Assembly (NCBI RefSeq): GCF_049801075.1
Contig: NZ_JBNAGG010000002.1
Span: forward strand, 496,001-560,000
DNA from: Maritalea sp049801075
GTDB taxonomy: Bacteria; Pseudomonadota; Alphaproteobacteria; Rhizobiales; Devosiaceae
DNA length: 64,000 bases
Direction of reading: 5' to 3'
The first letter of the stretch is position 1, and every line of letters starts with the position of its first letter. The translations under genes were made by a program, and so were the position numbers. The notes under the pieces were generated by a model. That model saw only the letters and a program-made list of their open reading frames with translations, did no database searches and was not told the origin of the DNA. Shown here in pieces: positions 25,163 through 33,464 of this stretch.

Positions 25163-26272
25163 CTAGAACAAACGCAACACGTTCTGATCCGCCTGAGAAG
25201 CGAATGAAAGTGAAGTAGAGGAGAGCTGTTGACGTGTTTGCAACGCCAGCAAGTTCGCGCCTTCTTCGTTGGTGTCGGCCAATGTCAATTTGCCTGCACC
25301 TTCTTCCAAAGTGTTGACCAAACGGGTTGTGAAGTTTTGACGGTTTTCAACCACGGTAAGGTTTGTACCAAATGTGGATGCTTGAGACCGCAAAGTGTTC
25401 AAAGCTGTGTTCAGTGCTGTCAAAGAGTCGTTGATTGAGGTGTCGCTGTCGAACGAACCAGCAACGTAACCAGAGCCAGTTTGAGTGGCTAGGTCAGCTG
25501 TTGTGTCGGTGTCGTCGATGACAATGTCACCATTTTCCGAAGTCACAGTGATGTCTGTACCGTCTGTTGATGCTGTTACGCCATCAATTGCGTTCAACGC
25601 TGTTACAACGTCTTCAGCAGTGGTGCCGTCATCATAAGCGATAGAACCAACAGATGAGCCGCCAACGGTTACGGTCAATGTATCGCCATCTTCATCGCCA
25701 CCCTCGAGGTCTGATTCAGCGATGGTCAATGTGCCGCTTGTGCCAACTGTGAGGTCGGAGAGGCCCAATGCACCTGAGGTGTCAGTGTAATCAACTGCAG
25801 AAACACTCAACGATGAAGTGCCGTCTTCGTTGAAGATAACTGACAAATCGTTGCCAGTACCAGCCAACAGGTTTTTACCTGAGTAGCCAGCATCTTTTGC
25901 CAAATCTTCGATTTGAGACAGTAGCTCGTTATATTCGCCAGCAAACTTACGACGGTCAGCTGTTGAAGAAGATTGCAACGCTTGGTTGGCTTTACCTTTA
26001 GCCGCTTCAACCAATTTGGTGATTGACTGAATACCTTCGTCTGCTGCTTTCAAAGTTTGAACTGACTGGCCCATATCATCCAATAGGTTGGTCAAATCGC
26101 CAGCGCGATTGTTCAATGAAGATGCAGTGAAGAAAGAACCTGGATTATCAAGGGCAGAGTTGACCTTGAGGCCAGTGGCCAGACGGTTCTGTGTTTTTGA
26201 CATGAGGTCGGCTGTGTTTTGCAACGACAGAAGGTTCTGCCGCACAGCTGACGAGAGCTGGATATTACTCAT
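25163..26272 (-). CDS. Flagellin 4
   Basis: A 369-residue flagellin with family-typical ends. Its central domain is nearly identical to that of flagellin 5 (about residues 175-280, including EDGDTLTVTVGGSSVGSIAY), even though the two genes differ more in the normally conserved ends and in silent sites there. GGA lies at a good distance before the ATG. A box TTAA-N7-TTAG lies 64 bp upstream. Confidence 0.93.
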   Translation of the reverse strand: MSNIQLSSAVRQNLLSLQNTADLMSKTQNRLATGLKVNSALDNPGSFFTASSLNNRAGDLTNLLDDMGQSVQTLKAADEGIQSITKLVEAAKGKANQALQSSSTADRRKFAGEYNELLSQIEDLAKDAGYSGKNLLAGTGNDLSVIFNEDGTSSLSVSAVDYTDTSGALGLSDLTVGTSGTLTIAESDLEGGDEDGDTLTVTVGGSSVGSIAYDDGTTAEDVVTALNAIDGVTASTDGTDITVTSENGDIVIDDTDTTADLATQTGSGYVAGSFDSDTSINDSLTALNTALNTLRSQASTFGTNLTVVENRQNFTTRLVNTLEEGAGKLTLADTNEEGANLLALQTRQQLSSTSLSFASQADQNVLRLF

Positions 26273-26335
26273 ATTACTTCCTTTTCTAGGTACTCGAGTT
26301 CCTTCCTGGAACAGCTAGAAAATGAATGAATATGC

Positions 26336-26350
26336 CTAATGAACAATTAA
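26336..26350 (-). promoter_or_regulatory. CtrA-like box upstream of flagellin 4
   Basis: On the minus strand TTAA-TTGTTCA-TTAG, one mismatch from TTAA-N7-TTAA, at the same distance from the start as the boxes of flagellins 2 and 3. Confidence 0.4.
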
Positions 26351-26367
26351 TGTCGAAATTTGAATAT

Positions 26368-26394
26368 AAAAAAAGGCGGACCGCAGCCCGCCTT
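26368..26394 (-). terminator. Intrinsic terminator of flagellin 5
   Basis: Stem AAGGCGG/CCGCCTT (26373-26379 with 26388-26394) followed on the minus strand by a T-run ending in ATAT; it lies just after the flagellin 5 stop. Confidence 0.75.
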
Positions 26395-26417
26395 CAAAAT
26401 CATTTTGTCGTTTCGAT

Positions 26418-27524
26418 TTACAGCAAACGCAATACGTTTTGGTCTGCCTGAGAAGCGAATGACAATGAAGTTGATGCCAATGTTTGACGTGTTTGCAACG
26501 CCAGCAAGTTCGCACCCTCTTCGTTGGTGTCTGCCAAAGTCAGCTTGCCAGAACCCTCTTGCAATGTGTTGATCATTGACTTGGTGAAATCTTGACGGTT
26601 TTCAACAACTGTCAAGTTTGTACCGAAGGTTGAAGCCTGTGACCGCAATGTGCCAAGGGCAGAAGTCAACGAGTCCAAAGTTGTGTTGATTGATGTATCT
26701 GAATCAAACGAACCTGCGACATAGCCTGAACCGGTTTGGGTTGCCAAATCGGCTGTTGTGTCGGTGTCATCGATTACGATGTCGCCATTTTCTGACGTCA
26801 CTGTGATGTCTGTACCGTCTGTTGATGCTGTTACACCATCAATTGCGTTCAACGCTGTTACAACGTCTTCAGCAGTGGTGCCGTCATCATAGGCGATAGA
26901 GCCAACAGATGAGCCGCCAACGGTCACGGTCAATGTATCGCCATCTTCATCGCCACCTTCGAGGTCTGATTCAGCGATAGTCAATGTGCCGCTTGTACCA
27001 ACTGTAAGGTCAGAAAGGCCAAGTGAGCCAGAAGTGTCTGTGTAATCAACCGCAGAGATGTCCAACTTAGATGTACCATCTTCGTTAAATACCACTGACA
27101 AATCGTTGCCTGTACCAGCCAACAGGTTCTTACCTGAGTAGCCAGAGTCTTTGGCAAGTGTTTCGATCTGGTTGAGAAGTTCGTTATACTCACCAGCAAA
27201 CTTACGGCGGTCTGATGTTGAAGAAGACTGCAAAGCTTGGTTTGCTTTCGCCTTAGCCGCTTCTGCGAGCTTGGTGATCGCTTGAATACCTTCGTCAGCA
27301 GCTTTCAATGTTTGAACTGCCTGGCCTTGGTCATCCAACAAAGATGAAAGGTCAGAAGCACGTGAGTTCAAAGATTGAGCTGTAAAGAAAGAACCTGGAT
27401 TGTCCAAAGCAGAGTTAACTTTCAAACCAGTTGAAAGACGGTTCTGCGTTTTGCTGAGAAGATCAGCAGTACCCTGAAGGGCGGTGAGGTTCTGACGGAC
27501 AGCTGATGATAGTTGAATAGCCAT
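26418..27524 (-). CDS. Flagellin 5
   Basis: A 368-residue flagellin, first of the five in transcriptional direction. Start is set at ATG 27524 (MAIQLSSAVRQNLTALQ) by alignment with the paralogues; the frame is open further upstream but the extra 38 residues are basic/aromatic and not flagellin-like. It differs from the others in the first helix (LTALQGTADLLSKTQNRLST). The central domain is shared almost exactly with flagellin 4. The 209 bp upstream hold no perfect CtrA box, only TTAA-N9-TTAAC near 27700-27716. Confidence 0.92.
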   Translation of the reverse strand: MAIQLSSAVRQNLTALQGTADLLSKTQNRLSTGLKVNSALDNPGSFFTAQSLNSRASDLSSLLDDQGQAVQTLKAADEGIQAITKLAEAAKAKANQALQSSSTSDRRKFAGEYNELLNQIETLAKDSGYSGKNLLAGTGNDLSVVFNEDGTSKLDISAVDYTDTSGSLGLSDLTVGTSGTLTIAESDLEGGDEDGDTLTVTVGGSSVGSIAYDDGTTAEDVVTALNAIDGVTASTDGTDITVTSENGDIVIDDTDTTADLATQTGSGYVAGSFDSDTSINTTLDSLTSALGTLRSQASTFGTNLTVVENRQDFTKSMINTLQEGSGKLTLADTNEEGANLLALQTRQTLASTSLSFASQADQNVLRLL

Positions 27525-27733
27525 GATACTAAATACTCCATTCTGGCTTACAAACAGGCCTTTCTGGCCCGCGCTTAATTTGAAAAGTTTTAGCCATTTC
27601 TTTGGCCGCCACTTCCCGCGATATCCCCCATAAGCCACTGATCAGGTGAACTAAACCTTAATCAGGCAACGTGAGGAATTCTTATAGTAAACCGCCGTTT
27701 AATCGGCATGGTTAACAACGGTTTTACAATTAC

Positions 27734-28093
27734 TTAGCCCTTAATTGTCTCGAGCTGACGCAAGAGGTCAGGTGAGGGAACCCAGCGGCGATTGATCATC
27801 CTTGGGAAGTCAATATGCCCTGGTTCGCCTTCATCCGCATTTGCGGCTAGAGAGGCTTCAAATAATAAACTTGCTGGCGCCGACGGTCCCACGAGTTTGG
27901 GGAGGTCTGGCAGCCCATCGTCGGCTACAGGATTTACGCGCTGCGGGTTTGAAGGTGGCGCTGCTTGTGCGCTGCCAACCTGTGCCTTTGAACTGGCCGC
28001 ATCCTGCGGTTTGTAATCCTGTTGAGGGCGTGCCGATCCACTAAGGGCGGCGCCGCCTTGGAAACCGGCGGCAGATTCTATTCTGACGGTCAC
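27734..28093 (-). CDS. Small unknown protein in flagellar cluster
   Basis: A 119-residue protein, not recognised. Residues 15-60 are low-complexity (Ala, Ser, Gln, Pro) and the last 45 residues look folded (a stretch of ASLLFEASLAANADEGEPGH, then ending in a short helix LLRQLETIKG). Start is GTG with GGAGAAG upstream; no in-frame ATG is available. It follows flgN by 127 bp on the same strand and may be a small flagellar chaperone or regulator, by position only. Confidence 0.55.
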   Translation of the reverse strand: MTVRIESAAGFQGGAALSGSARPQQDYKPQDAASSKAQVGSAQAAPPSNPQRVNPVADDGLPDLPKLVGPSAPASLLFEASLAANADEGEPGHIDFPRMINRRWVPSPDLLRQLETIKG

Positions 28094-28220
28094 GGCTCTT
28101 CTCCATGAAATTTCTCGGCATTTCTTGCCTTAGAGCATCATGGAGAAGAGAGATTGCGTATAAGTAATTTGGTGGATGGTTATTTAATTTAAATTTTAAT
28201 AAAAGTTAGGGCAGTGCATC

Positions 28221-28709
28221 CTAACTGGTTTTGTTGATGGAAACGCCTTGAAAACTTTGCACTTTTGCTGCCGCTGCACCGTTGCCACCATAGGTTTTTG
28301 GCTTTTGCACTTGCCCTAGTTTTGAGGCGACATCGCCAACAATCTCTTCAGACAGGGATTTGGCCGTGGCGAGTACGCGCATATTCTCGGCCATTTGCGT
28401 GGCAAGGGCCGACTGATGCTTTTGAAGTTCTACTAACAGATGTGGTGCGTTTTCCTTCAGGAGCTTCGTATTATGCTGGATGGCGCGGGCCAAGCCGACA
28501 TATTTTTGTGCCAGCTCCGCTTTAGGTGCGGCAAGTTCGCTGGCCTCAAGAAGGCGCCCGGCGCGAAGCAATGTTGTTTCATTGTTCATGACGTCCACCA
28601 GCCGGGTGAGCGTTTGATGTGCTTCGGCACAAACCTCTTCTGGCTCGCCAGGCAATGGGATCGGCGGGCTATTGGCCAATGTTTGTGCTCTTAACTGATG
28701 TGGGTTCAT
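28221..28709 (-). CDS. flgN: Probable FlgN-type flagellar export chaperone
   Basis: A 162-residue largely helical protein. In enterobacteria FlgN binds FlgK and FlgL in the cytosol before export. The helical pattern and the LTRLVDVMNNETTLLRAGRL N-terminal segment (family feature: two long helices with E-x-x-LL) fit FlgN-like proteins of alphaproteobacteria. The start overlaps the stop of the rod-binding protein gene by four bases (ATGA), placing it in the flgI operon. Sequence similarity in this family is weak, so the name is provisional. Confidence 0.65.
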   Translation of the reverse strand: MNPHQLRAQTLANSPPIPLPGEPEEVCAEAHQTLTRLVDVMNNETTLLRAGRLLEASELAAPKAELAQKYVGLARAIQHNTKLLKENAPHLLVELQKHQSALATQMAENMRVLATAKSLSEEIVGDVASKLGQVQKPKTYGGNGAAAAKVQSFQGVSINKTS

Positions 28710-29062
28710 TGTTGATACGCTCCTGATACATAAGCCGGGTTGGGTTGCGCTGCTGCAGGACGCGGCGCATTGATGGATTGTTGAGATAGAATAAGATCGC
28801 GCAGAATGTCGTCAGCTAAGCCGATGCCACCATTGCCCGCCATGTTGTTGGCATATTCCTCGCCAAGCATGCCGCGCCATGTTTCTTCCGCATAGCCGCC
28901 ACCGAACATGCCTTCTGTGTCGCTGGCCTTGACCATTTCGCTCATCAATGTGTTGAGGAACACACCTTCCAACTCGGTCGCTTTTTCTTTTAGCGACACA
29001 AATTGGGCATTGGTCATGTTGTGGGGCTTTTGAACTGGATAATAGGTGTTTGCCGTTGACAT
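28706..29062 (-). CDS. flgJ: FlgJ-type rod-binding protein
   Basis: A 118-residue protein with the rod-binding domain of FlgJ (KATELEGVFLNTLMSEMVKA, then MFGGGYAEETWRGMLGEEYA). The peptidoglycan hydrolase half of enterobacterial FlgJ is absent, as usual in alphaproteobacteria. It acts as the rod cap in the periplasm. The start overlaps the flgI stop by one base, and its stop overlaps flgN, giving a tightly coupled flgI-flgJ-flgN operon. Confidence 0.82.
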   Translation of the reverse strand: MSTANTYYPVQKPHNMTNAQFVSLKEKATELEGVFLNTLMSEMVKASDTEGMFGGGYAEETWRGMLGEEYANNMAGNGGIGLADDILRDLILSQQSINAPRPAAAQPNPAYVSGAYQQ

Positions 29063-30177
29063 TAGATCACCTCGATTTCAGCTTGCAGCGCGCCCGCCGC
29101 TTTGACAGCTTGCAGGATCGAAATCAGGTCGCGTGGGGAAATCCCCAGTGCGTTTAATCCATCGACAAGCTCTTGCAGGGTGACGCTTTCGTTTAAGGTG
29201 GCGAGGCTGCTGTCGATTTGATCGACTTGAATTTCTGTGCGCGGCACAACAACTGTTTGGCCGTTTGTGAGTGGGTTCGGTTGGTCGACCTGCGGATCTT
29301 CCGTGATCGTTACCGTGAGATTGGATTGCGCAATCGCGACGGTAGAGACGCGTACATCGCGTCCCATCACCACAATGCCGGAGTTTTCATCGATGACAAT
29401 CTTGGCTGGCAAATCAGGGGTGATGACCAATTGCTCAATATCTGTGATCAAATCGACAATGTTGCCGTTAAAGCCGCGGGGCAGGGTCAAATTGACCGTG
29501 GCATTGTCCAGCGGCACAGCTGTTGGCATGCCGATAAGATTGTTGATGGCCAACGCAATGCGGCGCGAGGTGGTGAAATCTGGATTGCGGAGCGCCAAGC
29601 GTACAGCGCGGCGCGCACCCAAATCGAAATCAACTTCGCGCTCGATCAATGCACCATCGGAAATACGGCCGGTGGTGGGGACACCAGAAACGATTGTTGC
29701 GCCATCGCCTTCAGCCTGGAAACCGTTAATGGCGATTGGGCCTTGCGCAATGGCGTAGACTTCGCCATCCGCACCCATCAATGGCGTGACGAGCAAGGTG
29801 CCGCCTTGAAGACTTTTGGCATCGCCCAAAGCAGAGACCGCCACATCAAGGCGAGAGCCTTGGGTAGAGAAGGCGGGGAGATTGGCGGTAACCATCACGG
29901 CGGCCACGTTTGCGGTTCGCATATTGGTGCCACGTGTATTCACCCCCATGCGCTCCAACATGGCCACAAGGCTTTGGCGCGTGAAGGGCGCATTGTTAAG
30001 GCCGTCTCCTGTGCCGTTTAGGCCAACAACCAGACCGTAACCCACCAATTGGTTTTCACGAACGCCCTCAATGGTGACAATGTCTTTAATGCGCGCGGCA
30101 TTTGCTTGCGCTGCCAAAAGCAGGATGAGCAAGCTTGCCATGATCCATTTTGTCGTATGTGTAAAAACTGATTTCAT
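29062..30177 (-). CDS. flgI: Flagellar P-ring protein FlgI
   Basis: A 371-residue periplasmic ring protein with a signal peptide (MKSVFTHTTKWIMASLLILL, cleavage after AANA) and the FlgI hallmarks RIKDIVTIEGVRENQLVGYG and GLVVGLNGTGDG. Start is set at 30177 because GGGGAA sits 6 bases upstream; an ATG at 30189 would overlap that site. Transcribed from a sigma-54 promoter at 30241-30256 with a short leader carrying two GGGGAA elements. Confidence 0.93.
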   Translation of the reverse strand: MKSVFTHTTKWIMASLLILLLAAQANAARIKDIVTIEGVRENQLVGYGLVVGLNGTGDGLNNAPFTRQSLVAMLERMGVNTRGTNMRTANVAAVMVTANLPAFSTQGSRLDVAVSALGDAKSLQGGTLLVTPLMGADGEVYAIAQGPIAINGFQAEGDGATIVSGVPTTGRISDGALIEREVDFDLGARRAVRLALRNPDFTTSRRIALAINNLIGMPTAVPLDNATVNLTLPRGFNGNIVDLITDIEQLVITPDLPAKIVIDENSGIVVMGRDVRVSTVAIAQSNLTVTITEDPQVDQPNPLTNGQTVVVPRTEIQVDQIDSSLATLNESVTLQELVDGLNALGISPRDLISILQAVKAAGALQAEIEVI

Positions 30178-30230
30178 TATATTCCCCATTTAACTTTGCC
30201 CGCCTCAATTCCCCAATTGCATGCGGTGCA
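30178..30230 (-). promoter_or_regulatory. flgI mRNA leader with two GGGGAA elements
   Basis: Assuming transcription starts 12 bases after the -12 GC, the leader is about 53 nt. It contains CAATTGGGGAATTG (30206-30219; a 5-bp hairpin closing a GGGG loop) and AAATGGGGAAT (30181-30191), the latter serving as the Shine-Dalgarno sequence. The first element is complementary over ten bases to the loops of the RNA hairpins after flgH. Confidence 0.5.
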
Positions 30231-30240
30231 CCATTCTAAA

Positions 30241-30256
30241 TGCGAAAACTGTGCCA
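30241..30256 (-). promoter_or_regulatory. Sigma-54 promoter of the flgI operon
   Basis: On the minus strand TGGCACAGTTTTCGCA: consensus TGGCAC -24 element, ten bases between GG and GC, -12 element TCGCA. A GGCA-N5-TGCC palindrome lies about 145 bp upstream. Confidence 0.72.
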
Positions 30257-30396
30257 AGTGATGTGATGAAGGATTAAATGACTGATTTATTTGATTAAAA
30301 TTGTGATCTCGCTGCTATCGCTTTTGTTTTTGGTTTGAAAATGCTATTTCTTGTAGGTAAATAGTGCCCATTATTTTTCTTGGGCGAACATGGTTG

Positions 30397-30409
30397 GGCA
30401 GAAATTGCC
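30397..30409. promoter_or_regulatory. GGCA-N5-TGCC palindrome between flgI and fliX
   Basis: GGCAGAAATTGCC lies 25 bp before the fliX ATG and about 145 bp upstream of the flgI sigma-54 promoter, so one protein bound here could activate flgI and repress fliX. Confidence 0.5.
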
Positions 30410-30433
30410 GACTGAACATATTTGGGTTCTTCA

Positions 30434-30844
30434 ATGCGCATTACAGACACCAACAGAACGAACCGAGCTGCCCCGAAAAAGGTGAGCAAAGGGCGTGGCG
30501 AGGGGGATAAATTCTCTGTCGAGCAAGAGAAGAGCACCGAGCAAGTGCGCTATGCCGCCGATGTTGACAGCGTGGGCAGCGTTGATGCGCTTTTGGCACT
30601 GCAAAGTGTTGAAGATCCGACTTTGGCCAAGAAGAAAAGCGTGAAGCGGGGGCATCAGCTCTTGGATGGGCTGGAGCGTTTAAAAACCGACCTTTTGGTT
30701 GGCCGCGTAAGTGAAACGCGGTTGCAAAATATGCTCAAAATTTTGAAGAATGCGCCCACCACTGACGATCCGGCGTTGAAGTCGGTGATCGACGATATTG
30801 AATTGCGCGTGCAAGTGGAGCTGGCCAAACTCGATCGGCTCTAG
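30434..30844 (+). CDS. fliX: Flagellar assembly regulator FliX
   Basis: A 136-residue cytosolic protein with the FliX layout: a basic, disordered N-terminus followed by a helical segment (VDALLALQSVEDPTLAKKKS) and C-terminal helices. In Caulobacter FliX links hook-basal-body assembly to the sigma-54 activator FlbD. Divergent from flgI. Start is set at ATG 30434 (MRITDTNR). Finding FliX together with sigma-54 promoters and FlbD-like palindromes supports a FlbD/FliX checkpoint here. Confidence 0.85.
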   Translation: MRITDTNRTNRAAPKKVSKGRGEGDKFSVEQEKSTEQVRYAADVDSVGSVDALLALQSVEDPTLAKKKSVKRGHQLLDGLERLKTDLLVGRVSETRLQNMLKILKNAPTTDDPALKSVIDDIELRVQVELAKLDRL

Positions 30845-30986
30845 CGTCTACACCGCCTCAATTGTGGATAAGTCGCCGTCATTTTACCGTCATTATAATT
30901 GACTAGATCGCTATTCAATTAGCGGCTTGCGGCGAGGCCTTTTGGCGATTATATAGGGCCCACATTAGTTGAGGGAGTGAGACTCA

Positions 30987-31442
30987 ATGTCTATGGACTT
31001 GGAACGCGAAATGACTGCACCAGAGTTTGATGCGCAGGAATTTGACAACTACCGTCCGAGCGAGGACGAAGAGTTCATGAATCCAAAACAGTTGGCCTAT
31101 TTTCGCCGTAAGTTATTGGCGTGGAAAAACGATATTTTACGCGAAAGCAAAGAAACATTGGACGCTTTGCAAGAGGAAAGCCAAAACCACCCGGATATTG
31201 CTGACCGGGCCTCTTCAGAAAGCGACCGCGCGCTGGAACTGCGGACGCGAGATCGCCAGCGTAAATTGATCTCAAAGATTGATTCTGCATTGAAGCGTGT
31301 GGACGACGGTACATATGGCTATTGTGAAGACACCGGGGAGCCAATTGGCTTGGCGCGTCTTGATGCACGGCCGATCGCTACTTTGTCTTTAGAAGCGCAA
31401 GAGAAACACGAGCGCCGCGAAAAAGTTTATCGCGACGACTAA
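30987..31442 (+). CDS. dksA: RNA polymerase-binding factor DksA, single-cysteine type
   Basis: A 151-residue DksA: N-terminal helix, long coiled coil with the acidic tip (HPDIADRASSESDRALELRT), and a C-terminal globular domain. Of the four zinc cysteines of E. coli DksA only one remains (YGYCEDTGEP; the second pair is replaced by RPIATLS), the usual state of many alphaproteobacterial DksA proteins. It binds the RNA polymerase secondary channel and works with ppGpp. GAGGGAG precedes the ATG. Confidence 0.92.
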   Translation: MSMDLEREMTAPEFDAQEFDNYRPSEDEEFMNPKQLAYFRRKLLAWKNDILRESKETLDALQEESQNHPDIADRASSESDRALELRTRDRQRKLISKIDSALKRVDDGTYGYCEDTGEPIGLARLDARPIATLSLEAQEKHERREKVYRDD

Positions 31443-31573
31443 GCTCGACCTTTTAATCGTTTGAATTGACTTATATATATAAGTTGAGACAAACTGAAAG
31501 TGTGTTTGAGCGGCGAACACGAGTTGATAAGACTATTATTTTACGTGGGCGTTGTTTTTCAAGGGTAAGCGCT

Positions 31574-32584
31574 ATGACAGCACAGGCTGGGCGAAAGATT
31601 GAAGGAGGGCAGTCCGTCGCGGCTGCACCGAAGCCTTACGGTATTTCGCCAGAAAGCTGGCCTGTTTCTCAGCCCTATGATGTGGTTTTTTATCGATCGC
31701 GTGGCCCTAAATCGCGCGTCAATGTAACCTTTCAACACGCATTTGATCTGGATGCGTTCAAATCTAATCGCAAATTTACCCATTGTGCGCTGGTCGGCTC
31801 CGAGCTGACCGCGATTGAAGCCTATCCGCGGGCGGTGAAGGGCTATTATACGGACATGCTGCACCCTGGTGGCGTGCGCTTTGTGCCGGTGATTGACCTT
31901 TGCTATGACAGCAAAAATCGCTACCGCGACTTTATGGTTTTGCGGTGTCCGGACCTGCGGTCGCCCGACACTTTTTTTGGCGCGGAAAGCATGATGAGTG
32001 CATGGCGCTATATTGAATCCAAATATAGTTTGCGGCGATTTATTGGCTTTGGGCGTGGTCCAAAAGACAATCAAAATGCAAAGCAAATCAAAGAATGGTT
32101 GTCCTGTTCTGATCTCGTGCTGAAGATTTTGGCCGATTCAGAGCGTTTTGGGATGAAGTTCCGGGAGCGCACGACCCCATCCGGTTTAGTGGCGCAGTTG
32201 AAACTGCGTGGCTGGCAGGATGTTACGGCTGACTATGCGCCGGAGCGGTTTGAAATTAAGTCGCGGCAATATATGCAGCGCTTTGGTCTTTCGGGGGCGA
32301 ACCGGGCGGGCGTTGACATTTACGCGCTAAAAATGGCTTGGAATTTGGGCACGTTTGGCCAATCAATCCAGCGTCAGCAATATTTGGTGGAAGAATATAT
32401 CAATCGCCGCCTGTCTAATCTTTGGCACCATGATGCTGAAGCAAAAAGTTTTTTTGAGCGGTTTACAGCTGATCACGCCATGGGCGTGCTCAAGCAAATT
32501 CGGTCTATGCGCGCCGATGATTTTGGCGATCATATTGATCCGCTTTTGGCTGAGCTATCACAGAAACGCCATTTCCTGAAATAG
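31574..32584 (+). CDS. YiiX/NlpC-P60-like permuted papain hydrolase
   Basis: A 336-residue protein not closely resembling any named enzyme, but with the circularly permuted papain layout: H70 in FTHCALV, E82 in IEAYP, and C178 in LSCSDLV, matching the H...E...CSELV order of YiiX/YebB-type amidases or thioesterases. The C-terminal third is helical and without known motif. AAGGG lies before ATG 31574; the frame is open upstream from 31466 but no site supports that start. It follows dksA by 131 bp. Substrate unknown. Confidence 0.55.
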   Translation: MTAQAGRKIEGGQSVAAAPKPYGISPESWPVSQPYDVVFYRSRGPKSRVNVTFQHAFDLDAFKSNRKFTHCALVGSELTAIEAYPRAVKGYYTDMLHPGGVRFVPVIDLCYDSKNRYRDFMVLRCPDLRSPDTFFGAESMMSAWRYIESKYSLRRFIGFGRGPKDNQNAKQIKEWLSCSDLVLKILADSERFGMKFRERTTPSGLVAQLKLRGWQDVTADYAPERFEIKSRQYMQRFGLSGANRAGVDIYALKMAWNLGTFGQSIQRQQYLVEEYINRRLSNLWHHDAEAKSFFERFTADHAMGVLKQIRSMRADDFGDHIDPLLAELSQKRHFLK

Positions 32585-32710
32585 ATAAAAACCTCAATTC
32601 TCCCGACTATGCGGAACTCAACGGCGCTTTGCAGCGTTTATCTGTTGTGGAAACGCGCATGACTCGTTGCAGCCCGCAATGATGACGCGCCCAACAGAAC
32701 AGGGGTCAAT

Positions 32711-32998
32711 ATGTCTGAGAAAGATCATTACATTCAGAAGGTGAAAGCTAAGCTTGATCAATGGGATGCGGAAATCCGCAAGAAAAAAGCTGAGCTTGAA
32801 GAAGCCGATGCTGATCGCAAGATTGAGCAGGAAAAAGAATTGGACCAAATGTGCGCCCAACGTGATGATGCCCAATCAAAATTGGATGAGTTGCGCGACT
32901 CAAGCGACGATGCTTGGCAAGATATGAAGGGCGGGTTTGATCAAGCTTGGGACAATATCTCCAACGCATTTGATCGTGCAAAAGCCCGGTTCAACTAG
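32711..32998 (+). CDS. Coiled-coil stress protein, sll1863-like
   Basis: A 95-residue, highly charged, almost wholly coiled-coil protein (heptads over residues 5-65, for example KAKLDQWDAEIRKKKAELEE) ending in an amphipathic helix (AWQDMKGGFDQAWDNISNAF). It resembles small sll1863-family stress proteins. A GGGGTCA segment lies upstream of the ATG. It has its own terminator. Confidence 0.7.
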   Translation: MSEKDHYIQKVKAKLDQWDAEIRKKKAELEEADADRKIEQEKELDQMCAQRDDAQSKLDELRDSSDDAWQDMKGGFDQAWDNISNAFDRAKARFN

Positions 32999-33028
32999 AT
33001 AAGATTGCTTGAAATATCCCTTTGAACG

Positions 33029-33056
33029 CGGCGTGCACAATGTGCTCGCCGTTTTT
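33029..33056 (+). terminator. Intrinsic terminator after the coiled-coil gene
   Basis: CGGCG-T-GCAC-AAT-GTGC-T-CGCCG followed by TTTTT: a nine-pair stem with one T-T mismatch. Confidence 0.8.
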
Positions 33057-33059
33057 CAT

Positions 33060-33464
33060 TTAGAGATAGTTTGTTATTTTTGGTGGGTTGGCAAAATCAT
33101 CTGTGGCACCATTTAAATATGTGATCGGTAAACGCGACATTTGTTCAGGCGTTAGATCGAGTGTTGAAATGCTGATGGCCATGTCACCATCGCTGCCCAA
33201 CTCTCCAAATTTTCCAAATGTGCGGATGCCGCACTTGGTGCATGAACAATGGGTGATTTCACGATCACCGAATTGGTAGGTGTTGATTTGCTCTTTGCCA
33301 CTTTTGAGGGTGAAATTGGCGCTGGGAACTAATGCCAGCCAGGCGCGGCTTTTGCGGCAAATGGAGCAATTGCAACGCAAAGTTGGGGCGTCGAGATCAA
33401 TCTGCGCCGAATAGGCAACGGCACCACAGTGGCAACTGCCTTGGATTGTTTTGGTCTTAGCCAT
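33060..33464 (-). CDS. GFA-family zinc protein (CENP-V/GFA fold)
   Basis: A 134-residue protein of the glutathione-dependent formaldehyde-activating (GFA) family. Zinc ligands are visible: CHCGAV near the N-terminus, CNCSICRKS, and a C-S-C-x-x-C pair around residue 80. These proteins bind zinc and sometimes glutathione; few are truly formaldehyde-active. AGGAGG precedes ATG 33464, which lies within the end of the SRPBCC gene (8-base overlap). Third gene of the ArsR operon. Confidence 0.8.
   Translation of the reverse strand: MAKTKTIQGSCHCGAVAYSAQIDLDAPTLRCNCSICRKSRAWLALVPSANFTLKSGKEQINTYQFGDREITHCSCTKCGIRTFGKFGELGSDGDMAISISTLDLTPEQMSRLPITYLNGATDDFANPPKITNYL

Noticed and set aside
29218..30021. 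267-codon plus-strand frame opposite flgI
   Set aside because: flgI is certain from its signatures; the antisense frame has no recognisable domain.
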